A stretch of DNA of 64,000 nt from Schistosoma haematobium (taxonomy: Eukaryota; Platyhelminthes; Trematoda; Strigeidida; Schistosomatidae). Shown piece by piece: positions 39,115 to 51,589 of the stretch (position 1 is the stretch's first letter; the number at the start of each line of letters is the position of its first letter). Made by a program: the position numbers and the translations under genes. Under the pieces are notes generated by a model that saw only the letters and a program-made list of their open reading frames with translations, had not been told where the DNA came from and did no database searches. The stretch covers positions 33,694,536 to 33,758,535 of the forward strand of contig NC_067198.1 of NCBI RefSeq assembly GCF_000699445.3, written 5' to 3'.

Positions 39115-39400
39115 TTGTAATATCCTAATGAGCAGGGAAATTAGATTTTCCGACGTTTCGTGACTCAATGTAAGCCACTTCTTCAGAGAGCAAATAACCA
39201 AATCAAAATCAATCCAAGTTTAAATAATACAAAGGATCAACGCAAGAATATTATGTCATAATCATATTCTTGCGTTGATCCTTTGTATTATTTAAACTTG
39301 GATTGATTTTGATTTGGTTATTTACTCTCTGAAGAAGTGGCTTACATTGAGTCACGAAACGTCAGAAAATCTAATTCCCCTACTAATTAAGATATCACAA
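39115..39400. mobile_element. 137-bp foldback element with hammerhead-like motif in both arms
   Basis: 39115-39251 pairs with 39264-39400 (sum 78515) without indels and with few mismatches, around a 12-base loop. Each arm carries, reading outward, CTGAAGA, A, GTGGC...GTCAC, GAAAC and GTC (plus strand 39329-39363; minus strand 39186-39152), a possible hammerhead core with one extra base before stem II. No open frame. Outer ends are the same sequence inverted. Confidence 0.9.
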
Positions 39401-40758
39401 ATATTTTATTTTATAACAAGTTATTCGAAATTATCAAGTCAAACCTTTGTAATGATACTTACAAACAGAAATACTACATTTCTTGGCATATTTTTCTTTA
39501 TATCTACCCTTTGAAAAAAAACTCAGCGATAAATATGTTGTCATCCAAAAATCTGATACATAATGACTAGAAAAAATATTTGTAGTAGCTAAAATGGTGA
39601 AAAACTTTGATGATCGAAAATAAATGGCAAACACTCATTGGTGAACCACTTATGTGTTTTGCGTAATCGTAATTTGAACGAATGTTGAAGAGACATTCTC
39701 TACCGTAAGAGTAAATTTATGGTATTAAAAAAAACTGTTATTATCATTATCAATGATAGTTTTATCTATTTATGGATTACAGTATTTAGTTAAGAGACAT
39801 ACATTGTTCACGATCAATTCTCTAGAACAAATTAATGTTCCAATATAACTAATTTCTGAGATTGATATTACCCGTAGAACCACTGAAAAATGGGAGCATC
39901 GAACAGTTGTTTCGTTTCCTTGGAACTACTAAATACTTTATAGTTATGCCTGACTGAACAAAAATATTTAGATCTTTTGATTGTATTACTTTCTTTTTTA
40001 GCTTGCTCTCTTGACTGAAACACTTTTGTTGTCACTCCGGTTAATATCATCATCATCATCTACTTCAAGGAAAGTTGATCTCTCTGATTATTGCTCAAGT
40101 ATCAAATCAGTCTGTTGTAATGACCTGGTCTCTGACTGATTGTCTTCATAGATTTTATTATCGTCATTATATTCTTATGTTTTAATTGACTGTTTCATTC
40201 GGTTGCGTTCTGAGCATATTGTTTGTTGACTTTTTCTTCATTTAGTTCTTCTTTTCACCAAGATATAATCAATCCATTCAGTAGAAATCCAATACTGTAT
40301 ATTTCTCAAGTTCAATTAATCTACATTATGGAAATTATTCTAATCCAATGTTATCAGTGAATTACATACTATCGCAATTTTAGGATGTTCTTGATCAGAT
40401 CACGATTTCCCAATAGAATTGATTAGAATCTCTCCGGATGTTAGACATTATTGAACACAGGATTATTATTATTATTTAGCTAGATGGATTGTTTATTCTG
40501 ATTGTTACAGATAACTTAGTTCCATGTCTTTTGATTATAGACTTTTATCTTTTCAATTTCCTTTTTGTTTGTTTAGTTTTTTTTAACGTATTTTTTCAAA
40601 GAAAAAGATAAAAATGATGGTCATTTTAGTTTTGAGCAATTTAAAAAAAAAATTCTTTCTATGTTAAAATGACTGCTAAAATGTTTTTAATGCAGTGAAT
40701 AAATAAATTTGAGCACGTCTACAGAACTGAAATAAAACATGAACTGGATATATAAGTG

Positions 40759-40799
40759 TTTCTCTTTCTCCCCCTCTCCCTCCCTCCCTCTCTCTCTTT
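40759..40799. repeat. Pure pyrimidine tract
   Basis: 41 bases of only C and T, including CCCTCCCTCCCTC and (CT)n, then TATATATG. Polypurine on the other strand. Confidence 0.95.
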
Positions 40800-41084
40800 A
40801 TATATGTATATATCGGTTCATATTGCCATATATTAAATTGAAACAAATCAGTTAATCTTAATCGGAAATACATGGGATAGTCGATACAGTGAATAAAAAA
40901 TTAATTATTTTTAATTACTTTGTTTTCTAAGTTGTTTAATCGTACGTAAATGTGTTTGTGTTAAATGATATTTCTACATTTAATTTGTATTCTCTATAAA
41001 AAAATGTACTAAGTGACTTGTAATCTAAAGAGGAATTATATATTTGTATAGGGTTTTGGAGATTGTTGAGTTTAGATTGATATC

Positions 41085-41265
41085 ATGAATGAATCATTTT
41101 TAGATCACCAATGAAAACCTAGAAACACTGGATGGCTGTTTTGAGTCCTGCGTACGGGATTGTGGATGCGCACTACTGAAGAGTCCCATATTAGGACGAA
41201 ATGGTCGTTCGGTGCTTCCAGGTTTTCAAATGGTGATTTATTCATGATATCAATCTAAATTGTAT
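41085..41265 (+). mobile_element. Family B SINE, internally deleted inverted copy
   Basis: The left end is a minus-oriented 3' terminus (TTAGATCACCAATGAAAACC), then an abrupt switch to a plus hammerhead end (GGATGCGCACTACTGAAGAG ... GGTGCTTCCAGG). The plus hammerhead core CTGAAGA and GAAA are present; stem I has mismatches next to the core and the triplet is GTT. The tRNA-like body is missing. Confidence 0.75.
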
Positions 41266-41479
41266 AGCTGTAAAATATTCTTTTAGGATAATTTATAACA
41301 TTCTAGGAACCCAGAGCTCAAGCCCTCCTCATATTTCAAAAATCTTAGATACAATTTAAAAATTCATTCATATTTAAAACAAAATCAGTTGCTTTTGAAA
41401 ATATTTCTTTATTTTTATTAGTTTGGGGTTGTGGATATTTTTGAATTTTGTTGAGATCGCGAACCGATTGATTGAAGTT

Positions 41480-41680
41480 ATTCTTGTACACTACTGCATT
41501 CGGCTCAATGGTTTAAAAGTCAAACATTCGCAAAAGATACTGAAAACCCTAGGTTCGATTCTTAGCAGCGGGTTCGTGAATGTGCATTATTGAAAAGTTC
41601 ATCACCAGGACGGAATGGCTGTCTAGTGCTTTCAAGTTTTCAATGGTTGTCTAACTTATCTTGGTTCATAACCGCTATTT
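41480..41680 (+). mobile_element. Family B SINE, decayed plus copy
   Basis: tRNA-like part with B box GGTTCGATTCTTAG, then a hammerhead remnant (ATTGAAAAG in place of the core), then the tail TCAAGTTTTCAATGGTTGTC. Confidence 0.65.
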
Positions 41681-41689
41681 TTTCGATAA

Positions 41690-44550
41690 CTTTACTCTCA
41701 TCAAACTCTTCTTTTCACAAATCTGTTACTATTTCTCCTCATTTTTCTTGAATTGTTAAGAAAGATCTCTTCTAATTAGAAAATCTGGCTATGATTCATT
41801 TTGTGGTAATTCGCTTTAAAATAGTTATTCACAAGAATAACCTGATAAGTTCAAAGTTTTTACAAAACTAGCATCCACAATTTCATATGCTAATGTGTTA
41901 TTATTTATACCAGGTAATTTACGATAGATAAGCTGATATCTTATTTACATTCAATTGTTTTCACTTATCTTTCCATATCAGTTAGATTAATTGAATGTCA
42001 TCAATTAACGCCATCCACCGTCGTATCTTTTAGATGCAGTAGCTATTCAACAAACATTTCTAAGTACGAAGTTTAAGAAGTTAAAATTTTAATCGTGGAA
42101 GAGATAAGTGATTAAAACTTAGCAAACTGTGATATATACATGTTCACTTCTTAATTATTTCTATTTATTGTTAACTCAGTATCTGTCAACTAAAATAATA
42201 AACAACACCATGGAGAATAGATGAATGAATTATTGCAATATTTGTATAAATTATATGAAATTATATGACATACAGCTAAAAATAATCCGATATCTTTGAA
42301 CCTATCCGAAGTATCTAAACATTTACCACCACTATTTATTGTCTACATTGTTAGGATAGTTTTTGTACATAGACTAACCTTATCTAATGAAGTATTAAGA
42401 ACTATAAAATACTGGAAAACTGCTTTATTTTAGTTTAGAATTTTCTAATACTCTGCATACCCATATACCAGTCAGGTAAAGAACCCATGATCTAAATATT
42501 ACTCATGGAAAATTTTATGATCAAGTTAACTAATGTAAGTGGCATGTAGTATGTAGCGTTGAAAAGAGAATCAGAGAGTTGAATCATGTCTGGACCCTGA
42601 AATTTGACAAAATGAATTTAATTTACCACTAATATCCAAGTTTATAAAACCAATAAGGTGAAGTACTTTTTATTTATTATGAAAATGAATATTTTTGGAA
42701 ATCTATAGTTCTGATCGATAGCGTTCTTTGGTTTTTGAAGTGTCAAAAATAAAAATGAAATGACTTCTCAAAAAATAACAATTCAGTCATGGTTAATCAC
42801 GGTGTTATTGTGATTTGTTAACGTCTAAGTTTGGATAACATCTACATATAATGTGTAAAGACAACCGGATTATACACTACTGGAATATCTATGCAATTAA
42901 ATTGCTAAAAAAGAAGCATATGTACACAATTTCTATCACTGGTAAATTCTTCAATGCAAAACTCAAAATTATTTATAGAAAACCTAAAACAAATTTTGAT
43001 ATATTAAAATTTATGAAATCGCATAAGTTCTCATAATTCTATGAAGCGGTCAAGAATACAATTTGTCTATTCCTTTATTAAAGTGTTCTCAAATGATCTA
43101 CCGTTCAATGTTTTTTTCAATAGATATCTTACTGAGTAATTTCTATTGAAAAGAGGGTATTGTTATTAGAGTGAGAGGATGAAACTAGCGCCTAGTAAAT
43201 ACAAAAAGACAATAAGTATGGAGAAATCAAGTAGATAAGTTAAGAAACCTTAATCACAAACTGATTGGTGATCAAGATCTCTAGAAAATCTAAAGCAATG
43301 GATTACGTTGGAATTGTGTTTGTCCGATTTCCACATGCTCTGATGTTGTTCAACTACTTTGTGGACTAGATCTGTATGTTTAAGACATAAAGGGTGGTTC
43401 TCTAAGAAAACTACCTACCTTTAATATGTCACTTACTTCATGTATATGACTTAACAAAAATCATTTCTTGAATATTGTTTAGTGTCTTATCGTATATTGA
43501 GTCGATTTTGTCAAATAATTAAGTGGAGATATTATCAGTCGTACATCACCTGTGTGACTGAATATTTTCAGATAAATTTATGTACTTATTATTTATCATA
43601 CATTCGAGAGCAATTGATCGAGATAACACTGTCGACATAAATGGGTATGAAATAGAACTTGGTAGATTGGTTGATGCTTTCAAATGTATCACAATATCTC
43701 TGAAATCCAGATGAGTCTCAAAAATGATGAAAGTATATTACTATTACTATCATCAGCTTTATTCAATATTATATTTTTGGTACAATATAGAATTCTCAGC
43801 GTAAAGTAATTCAACAAGTTTCCGTTTCTTTCTTCTTGGTGGGTCCAGGCGATAAATATTGAGTGATCGCCAGTTAGATGTTAGCGATTCAGTAAATGAA
43901 CATCTGAATAATGTGCATTCTTTTCGCTGTATATTGCCAACAACCACATTGTCTCATATTGAGTTTTTTGTAACTTTGACAACGAAAGGTTGTACACTTT
44001 TCAGAAACGCAGCAGAATAGGTCATGCGATTAATAAACATAATGATATATTAAAACAAACAAAAATAAATAACTTGTTGAAATATCTAGATGGCAGGAAC
44101 AGGTAGCCCAGAAGCTCAAGCTAGCCACAATTTAACTATGCCGAAAACTTGTTACAACTGAAACAACATTGACGTATTTTGCTCAGAATGCACACACATA
44201 TCAATAGTGACTGATTAATGTCAGTGCTTAATGCCAACAACGGAAAATTACTAATGTTTATAGATATTATCGGAATAGTTATCAATAGTTTGATAGAGTT
44301 ATTTGTAAATATTTTTTCAGTATTCATTTAATATTAATCATACCATTCTCTTTATTTATACTACATGGAATATTTTCATCGAAATTCTAATTGAAACGAC
44401 ATACTATAAAACTATGCTTCTCTATTCAATCTCTAATTGTTTGAAGTATCCTGTTATTGTTATATTGACTGAATTTTGATAAATCTCAGTTGGTAGGATT
44501 TGAATTATATTCAAATCGCCTGTATATTATCCATTATATCATAAATTTCT
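41690..44550. other. Intergenic, nothing recognised
   Basis: About 2.9 kb of AT-rich DNA. The short frames (for example 42851-43036 and 43759-43947) have no family features. Confidence 0.5.
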
Positions 44551-44559
44551 TATAGAACA

Positions 44560-44650
44560 GATGAAGTGAATATCAACTCTAGGATGTATATACACTCGTT
44601 ACAGGATGAAATACGTGTCCTGGATTACACTGATAGCCATATTCTATCCA
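44560..44650 (+). mobile_element. Smα-like SINE scrap (family A)
   Basis: GGATGAAATACGTGTCCTGG followed by ATTACACTGATAGCCAT matches the 3' half of the Smα hammerhead and the element end. The 5' half of the ribozyme is unrecognisable. Confidence 0.5.
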
Positions 44651-44994
44651 TTCTATATGGTTATTAATCAATTTGTTTAATATTTTGTGAGAAGTATATT
44701 TATCGTTTACAGTAATAACAATTTATAACTAATCAATAATCATATTGATAATTCATTTTACTCACTGTTAATTTAATATACGATTATTATAATAATAATT
44801 ATTATAAAATGGTATTATTGATAAACTATGACAAATGGATAAACATTACTGATTAATTTGTTTACACATGTGATCATTAACAGAACAAAAATGAAAAGGA
44901 TAAAATTTTGTTTCGTAACCTTTACTCTTCTGCATTTTCTATTTCTCTTAAAACCCTCTTGACCATAAAATACTTGCTTATAAAAATTTATAAT

Positions 44995-45440
44995 GTCTGA
45001 ATGAGTTTTGTGGAGATTTTAGAAATTTCACTGGTTAAAATTATGAGTCGATTGAAGCTAGATCACCATGGAAAACCTGGAAGCACTGAATGGCCGTTTC
45101 GTCCTAGTATGGTACTCCTCAGCAGTGGAGTTCAACCAGGTCTGTTGTGAGATATCAACTCACTGAAGACAATGTTGTACGGTGGCGCAACTTCGTGGAT
45201 TGGTTGAAGTTAGACATTGACACCGTTGAATGCCGGCTCACTGGTCTAGTTGGTTAAGCTCCTGGCACGAGACTAGTAGGTCCCGGGTTCGAATATTGCA
45301 GGGTGTGGGATCGTGGATGCGCAGTGCTGAATAGTCCCATACTAGGACGAAACGGCCGTCTAGTGCTTCCAAGTTTTCCATGGTGATCTAGTTTCAATTA
45401 ACTCATGATTTCAACCAGTGAAATTTATGTGTTATGAAGT
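44995..45440 (+). mobile_element. Family B SINE, long inverted composite
   Basis: The left arm (about 44995-45140) is a minus-oriented 3' end that includes a hammerhead with good core (CTGAGGA, GAAA). Then a full plus copy: TTCAACCAGGTCTGTTGTGA, GGTGGCGCAACTTCGTGGAT, A and B boxes (GGTTCGAATATTG), a hammerhead whose core is CTGAATA (G8 changed to T), and the 3' tail to ACCAGTGAAATTT. The terminal inverted sequence extends past the ATCATGAG block to include TTTCACTGGTT. Confidence 0.85.
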
Positions 45441-46179
45441 TGGGGACAATTATTAATAATTAGTCTTGCTCACTGGAAGCACTAAGATATACACATACGT
45501 ACACAGAAAGAGAATTGTAGAAAAAAGTGAACAGTGATAAGAGGGTGGGATGACGATGGAATATTTAAGGTTTACATATTATTTTTAATAATAAAAAAGA
45601 AAATACAAGTACCTTATTAGCAGAAATGAAAAAGTCTATGTTCAGTTTAAATGACAAATAAATTTGTTCAGGAATAAAGAAATAACTTTATTGATTATTT
45701 CACTTTGTTATCATCAATGTTCTCATTTTTTTCCTTATTGACGGGGAAACTTTATTGTTTTTTCCTCAGAGAGAGGGTCAAAGAAAAGTATTTTTTTTCA
45801 ACTCTGTCTTCAATTTTATTGTTGAAGATTGATAAACCTTTTCCTCGGAATTTAGAAAGTGATTTTGGTTAACAAAAATAACTCATAACGTTTCTTTTTC
45901 GACCAAAGTGGTAAAACGAATTAGTTTTTTTAACCAGAATCAATGTATTAGTATATTGATTGTTAAAGTGTTGTAAGAACGCCTCCAAATTGATATTTTG
46001 ATGATGAAATTAAAACGGGAGAAGCATTAAATAAGCGTTTTATTTTTTAGTTGGAAACTGTTTGACAGTGAATTTACATTACTTCATAAGAAAATGAGCA
46101 CAGAATGAATAAGTCTCATGTTATGCATGTTATTATTATTTTGGATCATTTAGTTGATAAACTTTTCTCGTTTATGTTT

Positions 46180-46470
46180 ATGGGTGATGGTCAGTATAGT
46201 TGGAAAAAGACTAAAGTTACCGAAGACGATGGAAGATAGTCACGCAATTTCGTGGATTAGTTGAAGTTAGACACTAACACCGTTGGATACCGGCTAGAGG
46301 TCTGTAGGTTAAGCGTTCGCGCGCAAGACCAATGGTCTTGGGTCCGAGTCCCGCATTGCGATCGTGAATGCGCACTGTTGAGCCGTTCCCTACCGGAACG
46401 AAACGGTCTTACAGTGCTCCAAGCTTTTCAGTGGTGGTCTAACACTGATCGATTCATGATTTCAATTAAA
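46180..46470 (+). mobile_element. Family B SINE, single plus copy
   Basis: Has the 5' block (GACGATGGAAGATAGTC), GAAGTTAGACACTAACACC, a tRNA-like region with B box GGTCCGAGTCCC and a hammerhead region whose core is TTGAGCC. Stem II changed on both sides (GTTCC/GGAAC), and cleavage-site bases are lost. The left inverted end is absent. Confidence 0.75.
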
Positions 46471-46479
46471 GTTATGTAA

Positions 46480-48535
46480 GAAATAAAATCTAACAGTTTG
46501 AACAGTAAAAGAAATTCTAGACTGGTTTCTTAAATATACAAGTCAACTATTGACTTTTGTCTAACCATTACTTTTTTCTTACTTGAATTAGTCATATTTG
46601 ACTTATTCATGTTTTCATATTATCATTATTCTAATTCACTTTGTGTTACTCACAATAAACACATGTCAATATAGTTTCATTGTATTGTAATTTTGACTGT
46701 AAGTTATTAAAATCATTTCAGCTATTTAGTTGAATGAACTAACACCTTAATAGTTGACAATAGTCATTTTATAATCCTCAGTTTATCATCTATATGATAA
46801 TGTTATGTTTTACCAACATTCATATTTTTCATTGTATACGTATTATTTGTAAGTTTCTGGGTTAAAAGCTTTCAAAAGTATTTCATTTACTTACTGTTCT
46901 GTTGCGTTTATTCTGTTTTGATGATCTTTTTAGACTTTTCTCGAAGGCTTGGCTGTTTTCATCTGGACCAATAATCGTATTTAATGTTTTATTAAGATAA
47001 TATTTAATAATACTATTGGTGATTGATATCCCCATAGGTTGATAAATAGAATATACATTGACATGTTAATAGGTTACTGGTTAACCTAAATGTCAAGCTT
47101 CTAAAAATGTTGAGTAATTCTTCTAGTTTCCTTACTTCACAAATATCTCTTTTTCTATGTCCGTAGTTATCTGTATAGATTCATTTATATAAGTGTTCAA
47201 ATATCATATACTTTAATTGTTGATCTTTATTCCTAATTCACATGTGCTCACTTTGTTCAATATGATGTTTTTTTGAAGTGGTTAGGACTTATTTCATAAG
47301 TGATGTTCAATGTGTCCTGTGCTTTCTCATCCTTTAGTATAATGTTACAAGAAACCATAAAGAAGTTATCACAAGTCAATCAGTCACGTCAGAAAACACG
47401 GCATCATAGAAATCATTTCATTTTTACAAGGAATAAACAATCTTCAGTGTATAATTTGTAAATATTTTGATCAAATTTCCAATTAATTCAGTTTAGTGAA
47501 TTATGGTTACCATCACTCCAGTAATTGATGGTTATTCACATTTAGGTCGGTGTTTTTTCTTGCAAGAATATATGAAACATAAGTCACGTTATCACAATCC
47601 CTGATGATAGACAGAATGCTACTAATCTTCTTCAATAATAGCGTTGGTGATAAGTAAACAAAAAGTAACGATATGATGTATTAACAATAATTATTTTTCT
47701 ATGTAAGACAGAGATTTATTCTAGTATTAAATACAAAATTGTAGGATATCATTTGTTTACATGATATTATGAATTTCGTTGGTTTGTGTTGAACATTAAA
47801 AGGCTAAGCCAATAATTCAAAAGTTACTGATTTGTAATCCTTATTTGTACTTTCTTTAAAAAGAAAGCAATTGCCACTCACAATAAGAAAATACTCTATC
47901 AGTAATTCTGTGAACCATCAAAATATATCTTCTTGTATGTAAAGAGAGGTCAATATAATGGAGAAGTAGTAGTAGTACAGATTGTTCGGATTTTATTGTC
48001 ATATATTTAGAAAACTCTGGTTATTATTACGCAAGTTGTTCATTACAAACTAATACAATTTTCCCACTTTCCTATCGTTGCTAAGTTTTAATCAACTAAA
48101 TGGGTGTTTTTTTTTTAAACGTAAACAAAATTCAGTGGGAATGTTAATCCCAATGATTTACATCCATTTACACATATATAGTTGAATGAATTATTTATCA
48201 AATAAACAAAATCTAAATAATTTTTATGGGAAAATATATATTGATTCTAAAAATTAAAATCCTTGATTAGACATTCTGGAAGTTAATTAATTGAGCTAGA
48301 ATGGGATGCTTATTTTCATATACTCCTTATCATCATATAATCTACACTAATATATACGTATTATAGGTGATAAACATAAAAATCCACATCAAATGGTAGT
48401 GAGTTGCATAACAATAGTCAAAAAACAAACAACTTGAAATCATCTATGTAAAATATTTGTAATTTAAAATTTGATAATCAAACTGAATAGAACCATTCAA
48501 GACTAAATAAATTGAAACAGATTCTAGTACCAAAA
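46480..48535. other. Intergenic, nothing recognised
   Basis: Two kilobases of AT-rich DNA without coding or repeat similarity that I could identify. Confidence 0.5.
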
Positions 48536-48539
48536 AAAT

Positions 48540-48850
48540 AGTGGCAAGCAACGGAATCTAGGACGCGCGTTTCGTCCCATTTAGGACTCCTCTGATGGAT
48601 TTACCTGCATCCAATAGTTGATGTTCACTCCGGGACTCTAGAATGCAGGTACATCCGGCTGACGAGTCCCAAATAGGATGAAACGCGCGTCAAATTGGAT
48701 CCCACTGCTAGCTACTATCCATCTTTACTTATAAAGCTTGCGACTTAAAGCAATATCTAGGCATTCGGCACAGGATGCATATATGCTAACAAGAGACTGA
48801 TCAATTGTAGTCCTAAGCAACAATCGGAAGATGCAAACAAACATATCAAA
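48540..48850 (+). mobile_element. Smα-like SINE (family A), two hammerhead ends plus leader of a second unit
   Basis: A minus-oriented end with hammerhead (48541-48600) and a piece of tRNA-like sequence (CACTCCGGGACTC) meets a plus hammerhead (48654-48700) ending CTGCTAGCTACTATCC. After it the leader of another unit begins (GGCACAGGATGCATATATGC, GAGACTGATCAATTG, CAATCGGAAGATGC). A ribozyme followed by the next leader is what tandem Smα units look like. Confidence 0.8.
48654..48700 (+). ncRNA. Smα hammerhead with AAA insertion after the cleavage site
   Basis: Core CTGACGA, stem II GTCC/GGAT (one wobble), GAAA, stem III ACG/CGT and triplet GTC are kept. AAA follows the cleavage C before TTGGAT, as in the copy at 27.3 kb, so stem I cannot stack directly on the core. 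Confidence 0.65.
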
Positions 48851-49644
48851 TGAGATTTTTGTATCTTTGATTTTAATACCTAACGTTTAAATAAAATAAA
48901 GTTAACTAATGGAGTTTGTCTGTGTTAGAGGTGAAGACAGCTATTATTAACAGCAACTGGATGTTATCCTGAAAATGTTAACTTCTGGATTTTTAACTCA
49001 GTAGTTTATTGTAATCCTACTCCCTGAAAGACTTGAAGGTTCTAAGATCTGTCAAACATGGAGTTTGATTAGAGGTCCCAGATTAGCAAGAAGTAATACT
49101 CTATTGCATCCTGTTTTTTTAATGTTTTCATAACTGGTATCATTTTTTACGGAAGCCATCTTTACACTATGTTATGATTAACATACTTGTAAAAATGCTT
49201 TGTCATATGAAACCTAACTAGATCCAGCTTGTCTCATCATTCATTAATACATCTACGGAGTATGACTGAAACAAATGTCACCCATCTAAGAACATTCAGT
49301 CTTTACATTCAAAAGAAATTCATACCACTATTTTCATTACCATGTTCATCAATACAGTATGGCCCTTTTTCTAAAAATCTCAATCGATAAACGTAAAAGA
49401 AATACAGATTACCCATTGTTCCTTATTCTCACTACATATCATTTAGTTTTTCCTATGTAGCAACTGTTAATATTTATTCACTTGTGTTATTAAACAGTAT
49501 ACAGTCCACCAATCAGTTTCAATTTATTTAACAAATAAAATTTTTGATCACAATACAATAATCATTACTATTTCTATAGATAACTCTGAAATAATATAAA
49601 ATAACTCAAAAATTGACTCTATAGATTATGACTTCTGATTAAAA

Positions 49645-49740
49645 TATCTGAAGTTTGTGCTGATGATGTCGTTCAGAAGAACGATGAAAGCTCCACGACC
49701 AAACCATCCAGCTCAGAGAACAAAACTCCATCAGAATTTC
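49645..49740 (+). mobile_element. Foldback family F, copy F2 with complete ribozyme
   Basis: The right part is AAAGCTCCACGACCAAACCA ... GAACAAAACTCCATCAGAA, the same as the right arm of F1 and F3. Here the 5' part of the hammerhead is also present, and there is no long inverted arm. Confidence 0.8.
49653..49700 (+). ncRNA. Hammerhead-like ribozyme in family F
   Basis: Stem I GTTTGTG/CACGACC pairs at six of seven positions (one G-U, one mismatch). Core CTGATGA (49660-49666) is followed by one extra T, stem II GTCGTTC/GAACGAT with loop AGAA, GAAA (49686-49689), a minimal stem III (AGCT) and C at the cleavage position (49693). Everything needed is present except for the extra base after the core. 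By-eye fold. Confidence 0.6.
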
Positions 49741-49744
49741 TTGA

Positions 49745-51025
49745 AACAAAGAGTTATTGAAAATCTAATTCTTAATTAGGCAAGAGTGTTCATAATGAAT
49801 TTAATCAAATAGTGGTTGTAGCATATAACAAATTAACTCAAGTTAGAGAAGGTAGATGAATTCAATTTAACTAATCGGATGAATGATCTTCTTTTGCGAT
49901 CAGTTTTGTGTACAATCGATGAGTAGACAAAAAAGTAAGCATCCAGATTAGGAGAAAATCGTCATTCAGATATCTCTGGTTTTCAGTATTTATACCATTA
50001 TTTGTTATATAAAGTATTGAATATAATAAAATATAAAGTGTAAACTTTTACAAAATCTATCTTTTTAATTCTTTAACTGTGCTTTAACATGACTTCAGCT
50101 TTTACTTAAGTCTTGAAGTTACACACCTACACATACAAGAAAATGTTCAAAAAATAATATAACGAATTCTGATCTAATGATTATCGACATTCACCGAAAT
50201 ATTCGGTCCACTAAAACAGGTCAACCTACACTTCACACGTTTATGACGAAAGCTTATCATTGATAAGTTAATCTTTCATTTAGTGTAATTATATAAAGGG
50301 GCTGATTATAAAGGATTTTGAAAGTGACTTTGAAAATTTTTAAATCACGTACATTTCGCTATAGATCACTCAAGTTTCAGGCAATTTATTGGTCTATTCA
50401 AGTCTCGGTATCAGCTCTTTGACTTTTATGTTATAGAACTGTGTCTACAGAATCTCATTGCTTTGAGTCCATCCAGATTTCTTTTTGTAGATTATTTTTC
50501 AGGGCCGTAAATTCACATGGTTTTAAGTCAGTGATACGAAGAATTCACATATAGTCATCGTGATGTATTTTACCACCCTAAACTATCAGCTAGCTCATTA
50601 TTTAAAGAATCACTAACCGGGTGATCCTTTGTAGGTTTTAATGCGAACAAATTAAGTTATAACATAAGCATATTATTTACTATCTTCATAGAAAAAATAA
50701 TCATTTATCACATTCCACAGTGTTATCTCTAATCTGTGACTTTAAAACAGAACATTTTTTAAACCGAAAGCAAACATTTTTAACATTATAAAGTATGCTT
50801 TTACAAGGCTTTTCATATAGCGTAAGATGAAAGTAATCGATCTTTGAATTTCGGCCCAATAAGCAAGATGCTTTATTGATTCCATGTAATACAGTTACAC
50901 TTTTTTATTTTAACGCTAGATATCAAATTGTACATTACTTCATTTTCAAACTATACAGCATTTATATCGAGGATACTGCCTTAAGGGATATTATCTTTAC
51001 CTTTTGCCATAAATGGTGGTGGTGG
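49745..51025. other. Intergenic, nothing recognised
   Basis: AT-rich sequence without recognisable gene or repeat. Confidence 0.5.
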
Positions 51026-51028
51026 GAG

Positions 51029-51055
51029 GGAGTCGACAGGTTTCCTGTCGACTCC
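51029..51055. repeat. 12-bp perfect GC-rich hairpin
   Basis: GGAGTCGACAGG, loop TTT, CCTGTCGACTCC. It stands out in AT-rich DNA, follows GGTGGTGGTGGGAGG, and lies just before a family C-like fragment. No known function; too short for a MITE. Confidence 0.85.
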
Positions 51056-51064
51056 ATTTAATCT

Positions 51065-51200
51065 CAATATATGGTGCACTCAGTGTAGAGTCACCTAGAC
51101 TGGTGGCCACATTGCAACATGGTCGATAGCATTCGATCTGCACTAAATGAGGACTTGATGCACATGACATCGATCACTACCCAGTGATCAATCAATTGTG
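51065..51200. repeat. Dispersed repeat fragment (family C-like)
   Basis: GCATTCGATCTGCACTAAAT, ACATGACATCGATCACTACC and CAGTGATCAATCAATTGTG resemble blocks at 10690-10745 and 20480-20570. Confidence 0.45.
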
Positions 51201-51589
51201 GAGATAATAAGTATATTATGCTATATTGAAATACAAGAAGATTCTAATACTTAAAAAAATCTTATAATGTATATAAGTGAAATATGGAATTTCAGTTACA
51301 AATAAATCATATGTGATGAACAAATATCAAACTGTTACCCAGTAGATCATGATAGAAATAATACTATATCGATGGAAATTAGATATTTACTTTAATCATA
51401 AATAGCAAATCTTTTTGTTTCTGTACACTAAATTGTGATTAAAATAACGGATGTAAGCAGATAAAATTGTTTTTAATTTGATTAGAAAAGTAAAGGATCG
51501 ATAATGAAAATCATTGTAATGTAAAATATAATAATATAAAGTAATGCATATAGATATCAATTCCTAAACTTGTTTAAGACTAACTAGAA

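Noticed and set aside
43759..43947. Minus-strand 62-codon frame with LDPPRRKKRKLVELL as a missing peroxidase 5' exon
   Set aside because: No peroxidase motif and no convincing splice sites in the right phase.
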